Under the pieces are notes generated by a model, which ran no database searches, was not told the origin of the DNA, and saw nothing but the letters and a program-made list of their open reading frames with translations. The translations under genes were made by a program, and so were the position numbers. Below, piece by piece: positions 1 through 8,780 of a stretch of DNA of 64,000 nucleotides. This DNA is from Persicitalea jodogahamensis (GTDB lineage: Bacteria; Bacteroidota; Bacteroidia; Cytophagales; Spirosomataceae). Where the stretch lies: assembly GCF_014651615.1 (NCBI RefSeq), contig NZ_BMXF01000003.1:62001-126000 (forward strand), written 5' to 3'. Each line of letters starts with the position of its first letter. The first letter of the stretch is position 1.

Positions 1-126
1 GAACCTACCGAAATTCTGCGCTGGGGCCTGACGCATATCTACAACAACGGCAACTACCAGAGCATCATGCGTTTCTCTTCGCGGCGGGTGACCTCTCACG
101 TGGCCAAAGGAGAAAAGGCTGACTAG
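1..126 (+). CDS. 3' end of an unidentified protein (partial)
   Basis: The first 41 codons of the window are open in frame 1 and end with TAG at 124-126. The piece is polar, rich in Tyr and Asn (for example HIYNNGNYQS) and ends in a charged tail, so it looks like the C-terminus of a soluble protein. I do not recognise the family. It lies 60 bases upstream of the alcohol dehydrogenase on the same strand, so it may be the preceding member of the sugar-acid operon, but this cannot be decided from the fragment. Confidence 0.55.
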   Translation, partial: EPTEILRWGLTHIYNNGNYQSIMRFSSRRVTSHVAKGEKAD

Positions 127-186
127 GAATGTCTGTTTCTTTACTTCAATTACCAACTTATAATATTATTACTAACTACATATAGC

Positions 187-1203
187 GTGAAATCAACTGT
201 ATACGAAGGCAACAAGACCTTCACTGTCATTGAAAGGGAAATGGAGGCGCCGGCCCGGGGCGAAGTCCGCATCAAGGTGGCCTACGTGGGCGTCTGCGGC
301 ACCGACGTGCACATCTACCACGGCATGATGGACAAGCGCGTGAAGACGCCCCTGACCATCGGCCACGAAATGTCTGGCGTGGTGGACGCCGTCGGGGAGG
401 GGGTGTCGGGGTTCCATATTGGCGAAAAAGTGGTCGTGCGGCCCCTGGACCACCGGGGCCAAAAGCCCTCGGACAAAGGCATCAGCCACATCTGCGAGGA
501 CCTGAAATTCATCGGCATCGACTCGCCGGGCGCCATGCAGCAGTACTGGAACGTGCCCGCCTTCACCCTGCACAAACTGGGCGCAACGACCGACTTGAAG
601 CTGGCCGCCCTCATCGAGCCGCTCTCGGTGGCCTGCCACGACGTGCGCATGGCCGAACTCAAAGCCGGAGAAACGGCGGTAGTACTCGGTGGCGGACCCA
701 TCGGGATGCTGGTGGCGATGGTCGCCCGGCAGAAGGGCGCGAACGTCATCATCTCGGAAGTGAACGAAACCCGCATCGGGATGGCCAGGGAGTGGGGCTT
801 CACGGCGGTGAACCCGGCGAAGATCGATCTGGTGGAGTTCGTGAAAGGGGAGACGGGCAACCGCCTGGCCGATGTGGTCTTCGAGGTGTCGGGCGTGCAG
901 GCGGCCGTGGACGTGATGACCGAAGTGGCCGGCATCCGGGGCCGGATCGTGATGGTGGCCATCCACGGCCAGCCCAAGTCCGTGAGCCTATTCAAATTCT
1001 TCTGGAAGGAGTTAAAGCTCATCGGGGCCAGGGTCTACGAGCCCGAAGACTACGAGGAGGCCATCGCCCTGGTGGAAGGGGGGGCATTGCCGCTGGAGCG
1101 CATGATCACGGCGGTAAGGCCCCTGCACGCCATTCAGCAGGTGTTTGAAGACATCGACCGGCAACCCGACGGCATGAAGGTGCTCATGGATTGCCAGGTA
1201 TAA
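187..1203 (+). CDS. Zinc-type MDR alcohol/polyol dehydrogenase
   Basis: A 338-residue medium-chain dehydrogenase that would oxidise a sugar alcohol or secondary alcohol with NAD(P). Start is GTG at 187; no in-frame ATG gives a better N-terminus. The catalytic zinc site is visible as C37 (VCGTDVH) and H60-E61 (GHEMSG), with the later Glu in LIEPLSVACHD. The Rossmann glycine motif is VLGGGPIGML. The four-cysteine structural-zinc lobe found in sorbitol and threonine dehydrogenases is missing: the corresponding stretch after VVVRPLDHRG has only one Cys. It heads a run of same-strand catabolic genes (SDR, ALDH, dehydratase, transporter), so the substrate is probably a sugar or sugar acid. The exact reaction cannot be assigned. 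Confidence 0.88.
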   Translation: MKSTVYEGNKTFTVIEREMEAPARGEVRIKVAYVGVCGTDVHIYHGMMDKRVKTPLTIGHEMSGVVDAVGEGVSGFHIGEKVVVRPLDHRGQKPSDKGISHICEDLKFIGIDSPGAMQQYWNVPAFTLHKLGATTDLKLAALIEPLSVACHDVRMAELKAGETAVVLGGGPIGMLVAMVARQKGANVIISEVNETRIGMAREWGFTAVNPAKIDLVEFVKGETGNRLADVVFEVSGVQAAVDVMTEVAGIRGRIVMVAIHGQPKSVSLFKFFWKELKLIGARVYEPEDYEEAIALVEGGALPLERMITAVRPLHAIQQVFEDIDRQPDGMKVLMDCQV

Positions 1204-1235
1204 ATATTCTCTCATCATCCCAAAAAATCAACTTC

Positions 1236-2006
1236 ATGAGTGTACTGGATAAATTTAAGTTGGACGGCAAGGTAGCTCTGGTGACGGGCTGTAAAAGAGG
1301 CATCGGCAAGGCGATGGCCGTAGCCCTGGCCGAAGCGGGCGCCGACATCATCGGCGTGAGCGCGACGCTGGAAAGGGAAGGGAGTTCAGTGGAGAAAGAA
1401 GTGCGGGCCACGGGCCGCGACTTCCGGGCCTACACCTGCGACTTCGGCGACCGTAGCGCCCTGTACGGCTTCATCGGGGAGGTGAAGGCCGACTTCCCGG
1501 TGATCGACATCCTGGTCAACAACGCCGGGACGATCCTGCGCGCGCCCGCCGCCGAGCACCCCGACGAGATGTGGGACAAAGTGGTGGAGGTGAACCAGAA
1601 CGCGCAGTTCATCCTCACCCGCGAAATCGGCAGGGAAATGGTCGCGCGGGGTGACGGCAAGGTGGTCTTCACCGCCTCGCTGCTGACGTTCCAGGGCGGC
1701 ATCACCGTGCCGGGCTACGCGGCCAGCAAGGGGGCCATCGGTCAGCTGACGATGGCCTTCGCCAACGAATGGGCGGGCAGGGGCGTCAATGTCAACGCCA
1801 TCGCCCCCGGCTACGTCAGCACCGACAACACCGAGGCGCTGCGCAGTGATCCCGCCCGGGCGGCGTCGATACTGGGCCGGATTCCGGCGGGCCGCTGGGG
1901 GGAGCCGGAGGACTTCGCCGGGCCGGTCGTGTACCTGTGTTCCGAGGCGTCGTCCTACATGCACGGCTCCATCATGCTGGTGGACGGCGGCTGGATGGGC
2001 CGGTAG
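1236..2006 (+). CDS. KduD-like short-chain dehydrogenase (SDR)
   Basis: A 256-residue classical SDR. Start chosen at ATG 1236 (MSVLDKFKLDGKVALVTG), because the frame upstream of it does not resemble the family N-terminus. Visible motifs are the nucleotide-binding TGCKRGIG, NNAG, catalytic S148, Y161 and K165 (YAASK), and the family C-terminus VDGGWMGR. Segments such as FQGGI, VNVNAIAPGY and RIPAGRWG closely match 2-deoxy-D-gluconate 3-dehydrogenase / 2-dehydro-3-deoxy-D-gluconate 5-dehydrogenase (KduD). In this operon, next to an acid-sugar dehydratase and a lactaldehyde dehydrogenase, it could equally be a 2-keto-3-deoxy-fuconate or -rhamnonate dehydrogenase; that part is inference. Confidence 0.9.
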   Translation: MSVLDKFKLDGKVALVTGCKRGIGKAMAVALAEAGADIIGVSATLEREGSSVEKEVRATGRDFRAYTCDFGDRSALYGFIGEVKADFPVIDILVNNAGTILRAPAAEHPDEMWDKVVEVNQNAQFILTREIGREMVARGDGKVVFTASLLTFQGGITVPGYAASKGAIGQLTMAFANEWAGRGVNVNAIAPGYVSTDNTEALRSDPARAASILGRIPAGRWGEPEDFAGPVVYLCSEASSYMHGSIMLVDGGWMGR

Positions 2007-2073
2007 TTTCCACTGCCAATTATTTCTCAACAAAAACAACAGAAAGCCAGCATCCATTGGCTGCGAACTACCC

Positions 2074-3513
2074 ATGACAACAGACTATAAACTTTTCATA
2101 AACGGTCACTGGACAGATGAATCTTCCGGCACGTCCGAATCTATCACCAACCCAGCCACGGAGGAGGTGGTAGGTACGGTGCAGGTAGGCAGCGAAAGCG
2201 ATGCCATCCGGGCGCTGGAGGCGGCTGAACTGGCCCAGAAATCCTGGAAGCAGGTACCTGCCCGGCAACGCGCTACGCTCATGCGCGACTTTGCCAACGA
2301 AATTCGGGCGCACAAACAAGAACTGGCGGAATTGCTCGTACGTGAACAGGGCAAGCTTTTTTCCTGGGCGCAGGGGGAAGTGGAAGCTACCGCCAGCTTC
2401 ATCGAGTACGCCTGCGAATGGGCACGGCACATCGAAGGAGATATTCTTCCCTCAGACAACCCCAACGAACAGATTCATATCCAGAAAGTACCGCGCGGGG
2501 TGGTGGTAGCCATCACGGCCTGGAACTTCCCGCTGGCTCTGGCTGGGCGCAAAATCGGTCCGGCGTTGGTGGCTGGCAATACTGTAGTGCTCAAACCAAC
2601 GCCCGATGCCCCGCTGGCCAGCCTGGAACTGTGTAATCTAGCCAAAAAAGCGGGCTTGCCCGATGGAGTCCTAAATATGGTGACCGGCGGCGTGGAAGTA
2701 GGTAGGGCGCTCGTGGAAAGTCCGATCACCAAGATGGTAACCATGACGGGCAGCACGCCCACCGGACAGGCCATCTTCCGGTCGGCCGCCCAGAACCTGA
2801 CTCATGTTCAACTTGAATTGGGAGGAAAAGCCCCTTGTCTGGTATTCGAAGATGCCGATCTGGACGTGGCGGTGGCCGGAGCCCTGCATTCCCGCTTCGA
2901 CAACTGCGGACAGATTTGTACCTGCAACGAGCGCATGTACGTACACGAAGCCATATATGATGAATTCATGGAGCGGTTTATGGAAAAAGTCAGAGCGCTG
3001 AAAGTCGGTGACCCGATGGATGAGACCACTGACATTGGCCCCAAGATGAACCAGGCCGGGGTAGCCGAACTCGAAAGGCTGGTCGCCGATAGCGTCGAGA
3101 AAGGGGCCAAAGTACTTCACGGCGGAAAACGGCCGGAGGGAAAATTTTTCGGAAAAGGCCATTGGTTCGAACCCACCATTCTTACCGAAGTGACTCAGGA
3201 CATGCCCATAGTGCACGAGGAATTGTTTGGTCCGGTGCTCCCGGTGATCAAGTTCAGTTCCTTCGAGCAGGCGATTGAATTCGCCAATGATTGTGAGTAC
3301 GGCCTGGCTGCCATGGTATTTACGCAGGATATGAACAAGATTATGCGGCTGCACCAGGAGCTGGAATTCGGAGAAATCTACATCAACCGGGGGCACGGCG
3401 AGCAGCATCAGGGCTTTCACAATGGCCTGAAAAAGAGTGGATCGGGAGGCGAAGACGGCAAGTACGGCTTCGAACAGTACCTGGAAAAGAAAACTTTTTA
3501 CATCAAATATTAG
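2074..3513 (+). CDS. aldA: Aldehyde dehydrogenase, lactaldehyde/glycolaldehyde type (AldA-like)
   Basis: A 479-residue NAD-dependent aldehyde dehydrogenase. Start ATG 2074 gives [13 protein letters not shown], the usual family beginning; the open frame runs further upstream inside the SDR gene but that part is not ALDH-like. Catalytic C282 lies in [10 protein letters not shown] and general-base E248 in LELGGKAP; the cofactor loop is [14 protein letters not shown] and MTGSTPTG. The ending [18 protein letters not shown] closely follows E. coli AldA, which oxidises L-lactaldehyde to lactate in fucose and rhamnose breakdown. It follows the SDR by 67 bases and precedes the dehydratase by 7. Family is certain; the exact substrate is inferred from similarity and context. 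Confidence 0.9.
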   Translation: MTTDYKLFINGHWTDESSGTSESITNPATEEVVGTVQVGSESDAIRALEAAELAQKSWKQVPARQRATLMRDFANEIRAHKQELAELLVREQGKLFSWAQGEVEATASFIEYACEWARHIEGDILPSDNPNEQIHIQKVPRGVVVAITAWNFPLALAGRKIGPALVAGNTVVLKPTPDAPLASLELCNLAKKAGLPDGVLNMVTGGVEVGRALVESPITKMVTMTGSTPTGQAIFRSAAQNLTHVQLELGGKAPCLVFEDADLDVAVAGALHSRFDNCGQICTCNERMYVHEAIYDEFMERFMEKVRALKVGDPMDETTDIGPKMNQAGVAELERLVADSVEKGAKVLHGGKRPEGKFFGKGHWFEPTILTEVTQDMPIVHEELFGPVLPVIKFSSFEQAIEFANDCEYGLAAMVFTQDMNKIMRLHQELEFGEIYINRGHGEQHQGFHNGLKKSGSGGEDGKYGFEQYLEKKTFYIKY

Positions 3514-3520
3514 GCTGATT

Positions 3521-4618
3521 TTGACCTCCTCCATCCAGAATATCGAGACGAAGTTATTTGAAGTACCCCTACCAGAGGTGCTGTCAGACGCCAAGCACGG
3601 CGACCATTTTTATTTTCAATTGGTGACGTGCACCATTACGCTGGATGACGGTTCCCAGGGCACCGGCTACACCTACACGGGTGGAAAGGGAGGACACGCC
3701 ATCCGCGCCATGATACAACACGATCTGGCCCCCGCCTTGCTGGGTAAGGACGGCACCAATATTGAGGGCATTTATGACTTCATGGAGTGGCATATCCATT
3801 ACGTGGGGCGCGGGGGGATTGCTTCCTTTGCCCTCTCCGCAATTGATATCGCCCTATGGGATATTAAAGCCAAGAAAGCCGGACAACCCCTTTGGAAACT
3901 GGCCGGCGGAGCAAAGAGCAGCTGCCTGGCCTACCGGGGAGGCATCGACCTGATGTTTCCGCTGGAAAAACTGCTGGCATCCATCCAAGGGTACCTCGAT
4001 GAAGGCTTCACAGCTGTCAAAATCAAAATCGGAAAGGAAAATCTAGCCGAGGACCTTGAACGCATCCGGGCGGTGCGGGACCTGATTGGGCCTGACATTA
4101 CCTTCATGGTGGACGCCAACTATTCCATGAGCGTGGAAAAAGCCATCGACGCTGCCAGAGCCTTTGCACCTTATGACATTTTTTGGTTTGAGGAACCGAT
4201 CATTCCCGATGATTACAAAGGATTTGCCCGGATTGCCGACGCTACATCGATACCACTGGCGATGGGCGAAAACCTGCATACGATCCATGAGTTTGGGTAC
4301 GCATTGGACCAGGCCGAACTTTCGTTCGTGCAGCCCGACGCTTCCAACTGCGGCGGCATCACGGGATGGCTGCGTGTGGCGGAATTATCCCGTCAGCATG
4401 GCATCCCCGTTTGTTCACACGGTATGCAGGAATTGCACGTGAGCCTCGTTTCGGCCCAGCCTAATGCGGGCTGGCTGGAGGTTCACAGTTTTCCCATCGA
4501 CCAGTACACTACCCGTCCTTTGGTTCTTGAAAACCATCGGGCCGTAGCCCCTGAGGCTCCCGGAATCGGAGTGACGTTTGACTGGAAAAAACTAGACCCT
4601 TACCTGATTACAATCTGA
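3521..4618 (+). CDS. Mandelate racemase/enolase-superfamily sugar acid dehydratase
   Basis: About 365 residues when started at TTG 3521 ([19 protein letters not shown]). An ATG at 3437 is in frame but would place the first 28 residues inside the aldehyde dehydrogenase and gives a non-family N-terminus. The enolase-superfamily catalytic set is complete: K167 and K169 (KIKIGK), metal ligands D198 (MVDANYS), E224 (FEEPIIPDD) and E250 (AMGENLHT), and H300 (CSHGMQELH), with the SFVQPDAS and GGITGW segments. The pattern is of the mandelate-racemase subgroup that dehydrates talarate/galactarate, fuconate or rhamnonate to a 2-keto-3-deoxy acid. With the SDR and AldA-like enzyme next door, a deoxyhexonate or hexarate is the likely substrate. 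Confidence 0.87.
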   Translation: MTSSIQNIETKLFEVPLPEVLSDAKHGDHFYFQLVTCTITLDDGSQGTGYTYTGGKGGHAIRAMIQHDLAPALLGKDGTNIEGIYDFMEWHIHYVGRGGIASFALSAIDIALWDIKAKKAGQPLWKLAGGAKSSCLAYRGGIDLMFPLEKLLASIQGYLDEGFTAVKIKIGKENLAEDLERIRAVRDLIGPDITFMVDANYSMSVEKAIDAARAFAPYDIFWFEEPIIPDDYKGFARIADATSIPLAMGENLHTIHEFGYALDQAELSFVQPDASNCGGITGWLRVAELSRQHGIPVCSHGMQELHVSLVSAQPNAGWLEVHSFPIDQYTTRPLVLENHRAVAPEAPGIGVTFDWKKLDPYLITI

Positions 4619-4650
4619 CACTACGCACTCAACCAAAATCCCAAAAAATC

Positions 4651-5661
4651 ATGATTGAAGGAATTGTCTGGGCGGTCTTTGCCGGCATCACCCTCGGACT
4701 TTACGCACTACCGGAGAAATTTGCGCGGGGCTTCGCCTTTGAGAATACCTGGGGGCTGATGTTCTTCCTCAACATGTTCGTGGTACCGCCAATCGCCGCC
4801 CTTTTGCTCATCGATGGATTCGGGAATATCCTTTCGGCCATTCCCACCGATATTCTGTTGAAAATGGCTGTCGCCAGCCTGCTGTGGGGCATCGGTGTGA
4901 TGATGTGGGGCAAGGCCATCAACTACATCGGATTGTCGCTGGGCTTTTCGATATTTATCGGCACGGTGATCCTGGTCGGTTCGCTGTTGCCTTTTCTGGT
5001 AGATGCCGCACCGGATTCGAAAGTACTGCTTACAATTCTGTTGGGTATCCTGATCGTGCTGGTAGGGGTCATCGCCAATGGCCGGGCGGGAATGCTGCGG
5101 CAGGCGGGCGAGGCCAAGACTCCCGAGACACGAAGCATGGGTACGGGGATCACCATTGCCGTAGTGGGCGGGTTGATGGCGACGGGCTTCAGCTACGCCA
5201 ACGCGGTGGGCCGTCCCGTCATCCACGAACTCACCCAAATGCAGGGCAATCCCGAGTGGGTAACGGCAGTAGCGGTAATGTTTGTGATATACGTTGCGGG
5301 CGGGCTGTTCGTAATTCCCTATTTTCTCTATCAGCTTAGTCAGAAAGGGCTTTGGGATAATTATAAAACCCCCTTTTTGACCAAAAACATCGGCCTGACA
5401 TTTCTCATGGCCCTGCTAAATTTCGTGGCGTCCGCCGCCTTTGCCTTTGCCGCTTTCAAGCTGGGCACGGCGGGCAACACGGTCGGTTACGCCATATTCA
5501 ACACGGTCTGCGTGGCGGTGGCCATCGTGAGTGGCCTTCTCACGGGCGAGTGGGCGGCGGCTTCTCCCGGGGCCCGACGGTTTCTATATGTAGGGTTGGC
5601 GGCTATGATTACGGGCGTGGTGGTGATCGCCTTAGGAAATGGATTATCAATGGGCACTTGA
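4651..5661 (+). CDS. RhaT-like sugar transporter (DMT superfamily)
   Basis: A 336-residue integral inner-membrane protein with about ten hydrophobic segments and almost no soluble part. The region LLWGIGVMMWGKAINYIGLS followed by GFSIFIGTVILVGSLLPF aligns well with the L-rhamnose/H+ symporter RhaT (WGIGNINYGLTMRYLGMS in that family). It starts 32 bases after the dehydratase with its own ATG and closes the operon. It would bring in the operon's substrate (deoxysugar or sugar acid) with protons. Specificity for rhamnose is not proven; no RhaA/B/D genes are in view, so another 6-deoxy or acidic sugar is possible. Confidence 0.82.
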   Translation: MIEGIVWAVFAGITLGLYALPEKFARGFAFENTWGLMFFLNMFVVPPIAALLLIDGFGNILSAIPTDILLKMAVASLLWGIGVMMWGKAINYIGLSLGFSIFIGTVILVGSLLPFLVDAAPDSKVLLTILLGILIVLVGVIANGRAGMLRQAGEAKTPETRSMGTGITIAVVGGLMATGFSYANAVGRPVIHELTQMQGNPEWVTAVAVMFVIYVAGGLFVIPYFLYQLSQKGLWDNYKTPFLTKNIGLTFLMALLNFVASAAFAFAAFKLGTAGNTVGYAIFNTVCVAVAIVSGLLTGEWAAASPGARRFLYVGLAAMITGVVVIALGNGLSMGT

Positions 5662-5944
5662 TTCTTGCCTTTAAGCAGGAGGCTCAACAGCAGGGCTGCT
5701 ACGCAATGATGAGCAATTTCGACCTTCCTGGAAAAAGCCCGCTCCATCCTTTAGGTGTGTGGGTCGGTAGTATTCCAAGATTTGGTGCCTTAACGGATTG
5801 ACGGACAAGGCGGTATCCTATCCCTCGGCAAGGTTAACGGCCTATGGGCCGATTCGAGACCCGTCCTGTCTTTGCTTGCAAAAGTTCGTATAGAACTGTG
5901 GGACAACAGACCGGTTACCACGGAGGCCGCTCTGGACGGCTACC

Positions 5945-6450
5945 GTCCTGCCTATCTTATACGCCCCAGAAAAAATGGGTCAATGATCCCAACGGATTGG
6001 TGTAACTCGACGGTGAGTGTTATCGTTTTTTCAGTACAACCCCTATGGCGATATATGGGGACATATGAGCTGGGGCCACGCCGTAAGCAAAGAACCAAGG
6101 ACTTGGGAGGAGCTCCCCAAGCCCAGGAGGAATACTCCAATGCCGCGACCGGGAAACCCAGTCTCAATCGTACGAATTCGGGCGATGTCGCTTTCCACGA
6201 ACAGTTTCCCAGCGTGGAATCAGTTCGACTCGTTCCAAATAACAAGCAGTTGAAGCTCGATATTTTGGCCGATAATTCGGTGCTGGAAATCTTCGTCAAT
6301 GACGGAGAAAAGGTGTTGACCGAGTTGGTCTTCCCGGAAAAGGGAAGCGGCGTGGTGGCTAAAGCGGACTGACGAGGCTTCGACAACAATCCTATTTGCT
6401 TCGTAACCATCAAAAGTCAGTCTGGCGTCCACCAAGTCAACGGACAATAG
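5945..6450 (+). pseudogene. Broken GH32 fructanase (levanase/inulinase type)
   Basis: Pieces of a glycoside hydrolase family 32 enzyme are readable in three frames. The nucleophile motif KKWVNDPNG is at about 5969-5995, followed at once by a TAA stop where the family has Tyr and then LDGE. After a one-base shift, QYNPYGDIWGHMSWGHAVSK (about 6034-6093) and RTWEELP continue the N-terminal propeller. Then roughly the central 300 residues are missing, and the C-terminal beta-sandwich follows as LKLDILADNSVLEIFVNDGE (about 6250-6310) and finally HQKSVWRP near 6410-6435. A nonsense codon, a frameshift and a large deletion make it non-functional. Intact members cleave fructans outside the cell or in the periplasm. 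It lies in a decay zone between the sugar-acid operon and PUL 1. Confidence 0.85.
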
Positions 6451-7022
6451 GCTGGCTTTTGCTATTCTTAATTTTTGGTATCGTCTTATCAACTGGTCAA
6501 GAATGCAATAAGCAAATCGAGGCCGAACAAAGCGGACCACCGATGAGCGAATTACCAAACATCAACTTCAAGAAGGATACTGGGCAGGTCATGACGGTCA
6601 ATGGCGTTCGCTGGCTGCTGAATAATCCGGTATTTAGGAATTGGAAAGGAAAGTGGACAGTAGTGTACCATAGTGAGAAGTCATAATATAGTCTCCAGCA
6701 TACAGGGGCCAGCGGACTGGAGGATAAGGCATTTCCCACAATTGATGAGTCCCAAGACCAGGTTGAGAGCTGAAAAGCCTTTTAACGATTCGTACTGAAA
6801 AAGAAAGCGGTTGAGGGTGGATTTACCTTAACCCGCAGTATCGCAAAAGACTTCCCTTACCCCCTTTGCCTAGTCGTATTTTTGATTATTCCTGAACATA
6901 CACTTCATAAAAAAAGAAGATTTTGTAAAAAAGATTAACCTGGACTCAGGTGTTTTCATAAAAATTGAGTCTAGTTAAATAAGTTGTACGTTTTGGGGAA
7001 ATTATAGTTCAATACGAAGCAA
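6451..7022 (+). other. Non-coding/decayed gap before PUL 1
   Basis: No intact gene is convincing here. The frame that carries the last GH32 piece stays open to 6686 and includes a hydrophobic stretch (WLLLFLIFGIVLSTGQEC) that could be the start of another lost lipoprotein gene. The following 300 bases contain many stops in all frames and short family-less open runs. The last 120 bases are A/T-rich and presumably hold the promoter of the ECF sigma gene; TACGTTTTG near 6985 loosely resembles the Bacteroidota -7 element but has one extra T. Confidence 0.5.
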
Positions 7023-7706
7023 ATGGGAGTTCGAATGGAGGGAAACTCACTACCAGACCTGGATAGCATCAATCAGTTCGCTGGAAAAGTTACCGTGACA
7101 GTAAAGGAAGAAAACTCGATTGGATACGATTCCTCCAGCGACGAATTACTTATCCGCAGGGCCTTCCAGTCCAGTCCGGAAGAGGGATGCGAACTATTGT
7201 TCCGACGGTACCACCGGGCTTTGTGCAGTCATGCTTTACGGTATGTCTACTCCCGGGAGGTGGCCGAGGACATTGTCAGCGACGTCTTCTGCAAATTTTG
7301 GAAAAACGCCTCATTCGAGGCCGTTTCCAGCTCTTACCGTCTCTATCTCTTCCGCAGCGTGCGGAACGAGGCCTACTCCCACCTGCGCTCCGATTTCAAG
7401 CGGCGGGATTCCCATGAACTATTCACCACGCCTGAAGCCGGTCCCGGACTGCGCCCCGACCATATCACTCAATACGAGGAGACCTTTCATCGGGTGCAAC
7501 TGCTCGTCGAACAGCTGCCGCCCCAGTGCCGTAAGGTGTTTCTCATGAGCCGGTTTGAAGGGAAGCGATACAAGGAAATCGCCGAAGAAATGGGTCTTTC
7601 GGTCAAAACGGTAGACACGCACCTGGTGAAGGCACTTAAGCTGGTGAGGAACGGGCTGCGGGATTACGTGGTACTGTTGGCAGGAATCGCCATCATATAC
7701 TTCTAA
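7023..7706 (+). CDS. ECF RNA polymerase sigma factor (PUL 1)
   Basis: A 227-residue extracytoplasmic-function sigma-70 of the Bacteroidota FecI-like group. Region 2 is visible around residues 50-120 (LLFRRYHRALCSHALRYV, VAEDIVSDVFCKFWKN) and region 4 near 165-215, with the helix-turn-helix KEIAEEMGLSVKTVDTHL. The first 40 residues are variable, and ATG 7035 is a possible alternative start. A hydrophobic tail LLAGIAIIYF ends the protein, as often in this group. It directs transcription of the adjacent SusC/SusD and sulfatase genes and is held by the FecR protein encoded 42 bases downstream; that regulatory link is the standard arrangement for such neighbours. Confidence 0.93.
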   Translation: MGVRMEGNSLPDLDSINQFAGKVTVTVKEENSIGYDSSSDELLIRRAFQSSPEEGCELLFRRYHRALCSHALRYVYSREVAEDIVSDVFCKFWKNASFEAVSSSYRLYLFRSVRNEAYSHLRSDFKRRDSHELFTTPEAGPGLRPDHITQYEETFHRVQLLVEQLPPQCRKVFLMSRFEGKRYKEIAEEMGLSVKTVDTHLVKALKLVRNGLRDYVVLLAGIAIIYF

Positions 7707-7748
7707 GTAAAGGGTGGCCCATCTGAGGGGGTTGAAAAAAGTAAACGC

Positions 7749-8756
7749 ATGGAAGCAGAGATAACACGAGAACTCATATTTGATCACTTCGCCAACAAGG
7801 CAACGCCCCTGCAGCGCAGGCAGATTGATGATTGGCTGAAGACTGAAGGCAACGAGGAGTTGTACTACATGTGGCTGGAAGAATGGGAAAATAGCAATCC
7901 CGAGTACCAGCCCGACAGTAAGCTGCTTGTTGAAGGTTACCTGAGATATATTCGTACCAATCCCCGTCAGGACGATCAGGCTGGGCGCGCGCTTGGGGAG
8001 AGGCGGTTCAAGCTACCCAGGAGGTGGTGGACGGTTTCCATGGCGGCCGCTGTTGCCCTTCTTCTTGTAGCGGCGGGACTCTGGCTCAATAAAAACATCC
8101 TGCTTTCCAAAAGTTATCAGACCTCTAATGGGGAGATCCGGAGATTTGTCCTGGCAGACGGCAGCCTGGTGACGCTCAACGCCAGTTCCAGGCTGATGGT
8201 GCCGCGCTGGGGGTTCGGAACCTCCTCGCGGGAAGTCGACCTGGACGGGGAAGCCAGTTTTACCGTCAAGCATACCCATGACAACCGCAAATTCGTCGTC
8301 AGGACTGGAAAAGGCTTCGAAGTGGTCGTGCTGGGTACGGAGTTCTCGGTGTTCTCCCGCAGCCGGGGTGCGCGGGTTGTTCTGAACCGCGGTAAGGTGC
8401 AGGTTAACTACCAGGATGGTAAGAAATCAAAGCAACTGGTAATGAAGCCCGGGGAGCTGGTGTCTTTCGATCAACAGAACCAACCCACGCTTCGCCAGGC
8501 CACCTCCTACACTGATTTGTCCATTTGGCAGGAAAAGAGGTTTGTCTTCGAGCAGACCAAGCTGGGCGAGGTCGCCCAGATGCTGGAGGAAACTTATGGC
8601 CTCAAGGTGGAGATTAGCTCGCCCGAACTCGCCCGGCGGGAGCTGATGGGGTCTTTCCGGGCTAATAATCTCGACGAGCTGCTGCAGACTATTTCCGATC
8701 TACTGGACATCAGCATTGTCCGGGAGTCAGACACCATCCGGCTCTCTGAAAATTAA
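7749..8756 (+). CDS. FecR-family anti-sigma factor (PUL 1)
   Basis: A 335-residue inner-membrane anti-sigma factor. The N-terminal cytoplasmic part (about 1-90) is followed by one transmembrane segment (WWTVSMAAAVALLLVAAGLW, near 95-115), then a periplasmic FecR domain with the typical GEIRRFVLADGSLVTLNASS and GEASFTVKH, and a C-terminal DUF4974-like part (FEQTKLGEVAQMLEETYG). The periplasmic part receives the signal from the STN domain of the SusC encoded 24 bases downstream and controls release of the ECF sigma encoded upstream. Order sigma-FecR-SusC-SusD is canonical. Confidence 0.93.
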   Translation: MEAEITRELIFDHFANKATPLQRRQIDDWLKTEGNEELYYMWLEEWENSNPEYQPDSKLLVEGYLRYIRTNPRQDDQAGRALGERRFKLPRRWWTVSMAAAVALLLVAAGLWLNKNILLSKSYQTSNGEIRRFVLADGSLVTLNASSRLMVPRWGFGTSSREVDLDGEASFTVKHTHDNRKFVVRTGKGFEVVVLGTEFSVFSRSRGARVVLNRGKVQVNYQDGKKSKQLVMKPGELVSFDQQNQPTLRQATSYTDLSIWQEKRFVFEQTKLGEVAQMLEETYGLKVEISSPELARRELMGSFRANNLDELLQTISDLLDISIVRESDTIRLSEN

Positions 8757-8780
8757 ACCTAACCCTTAACCCAAAATAGC

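Noticed and set aside
193-966. Long open frame on the minus strand opposite the alcohol dehydrogenase
   Set aside because: It is His/Asp/Arg-rich text produced by the GC-rich third positions of the + strand gene and has no family motif.
3160-3180. tRNA-like box GGTTCGAACCC
   Set aside because: It codes for the conserved WFEPTI segment of the aldehyde dehydrogenase, and no cloverleaf can be formed around it.
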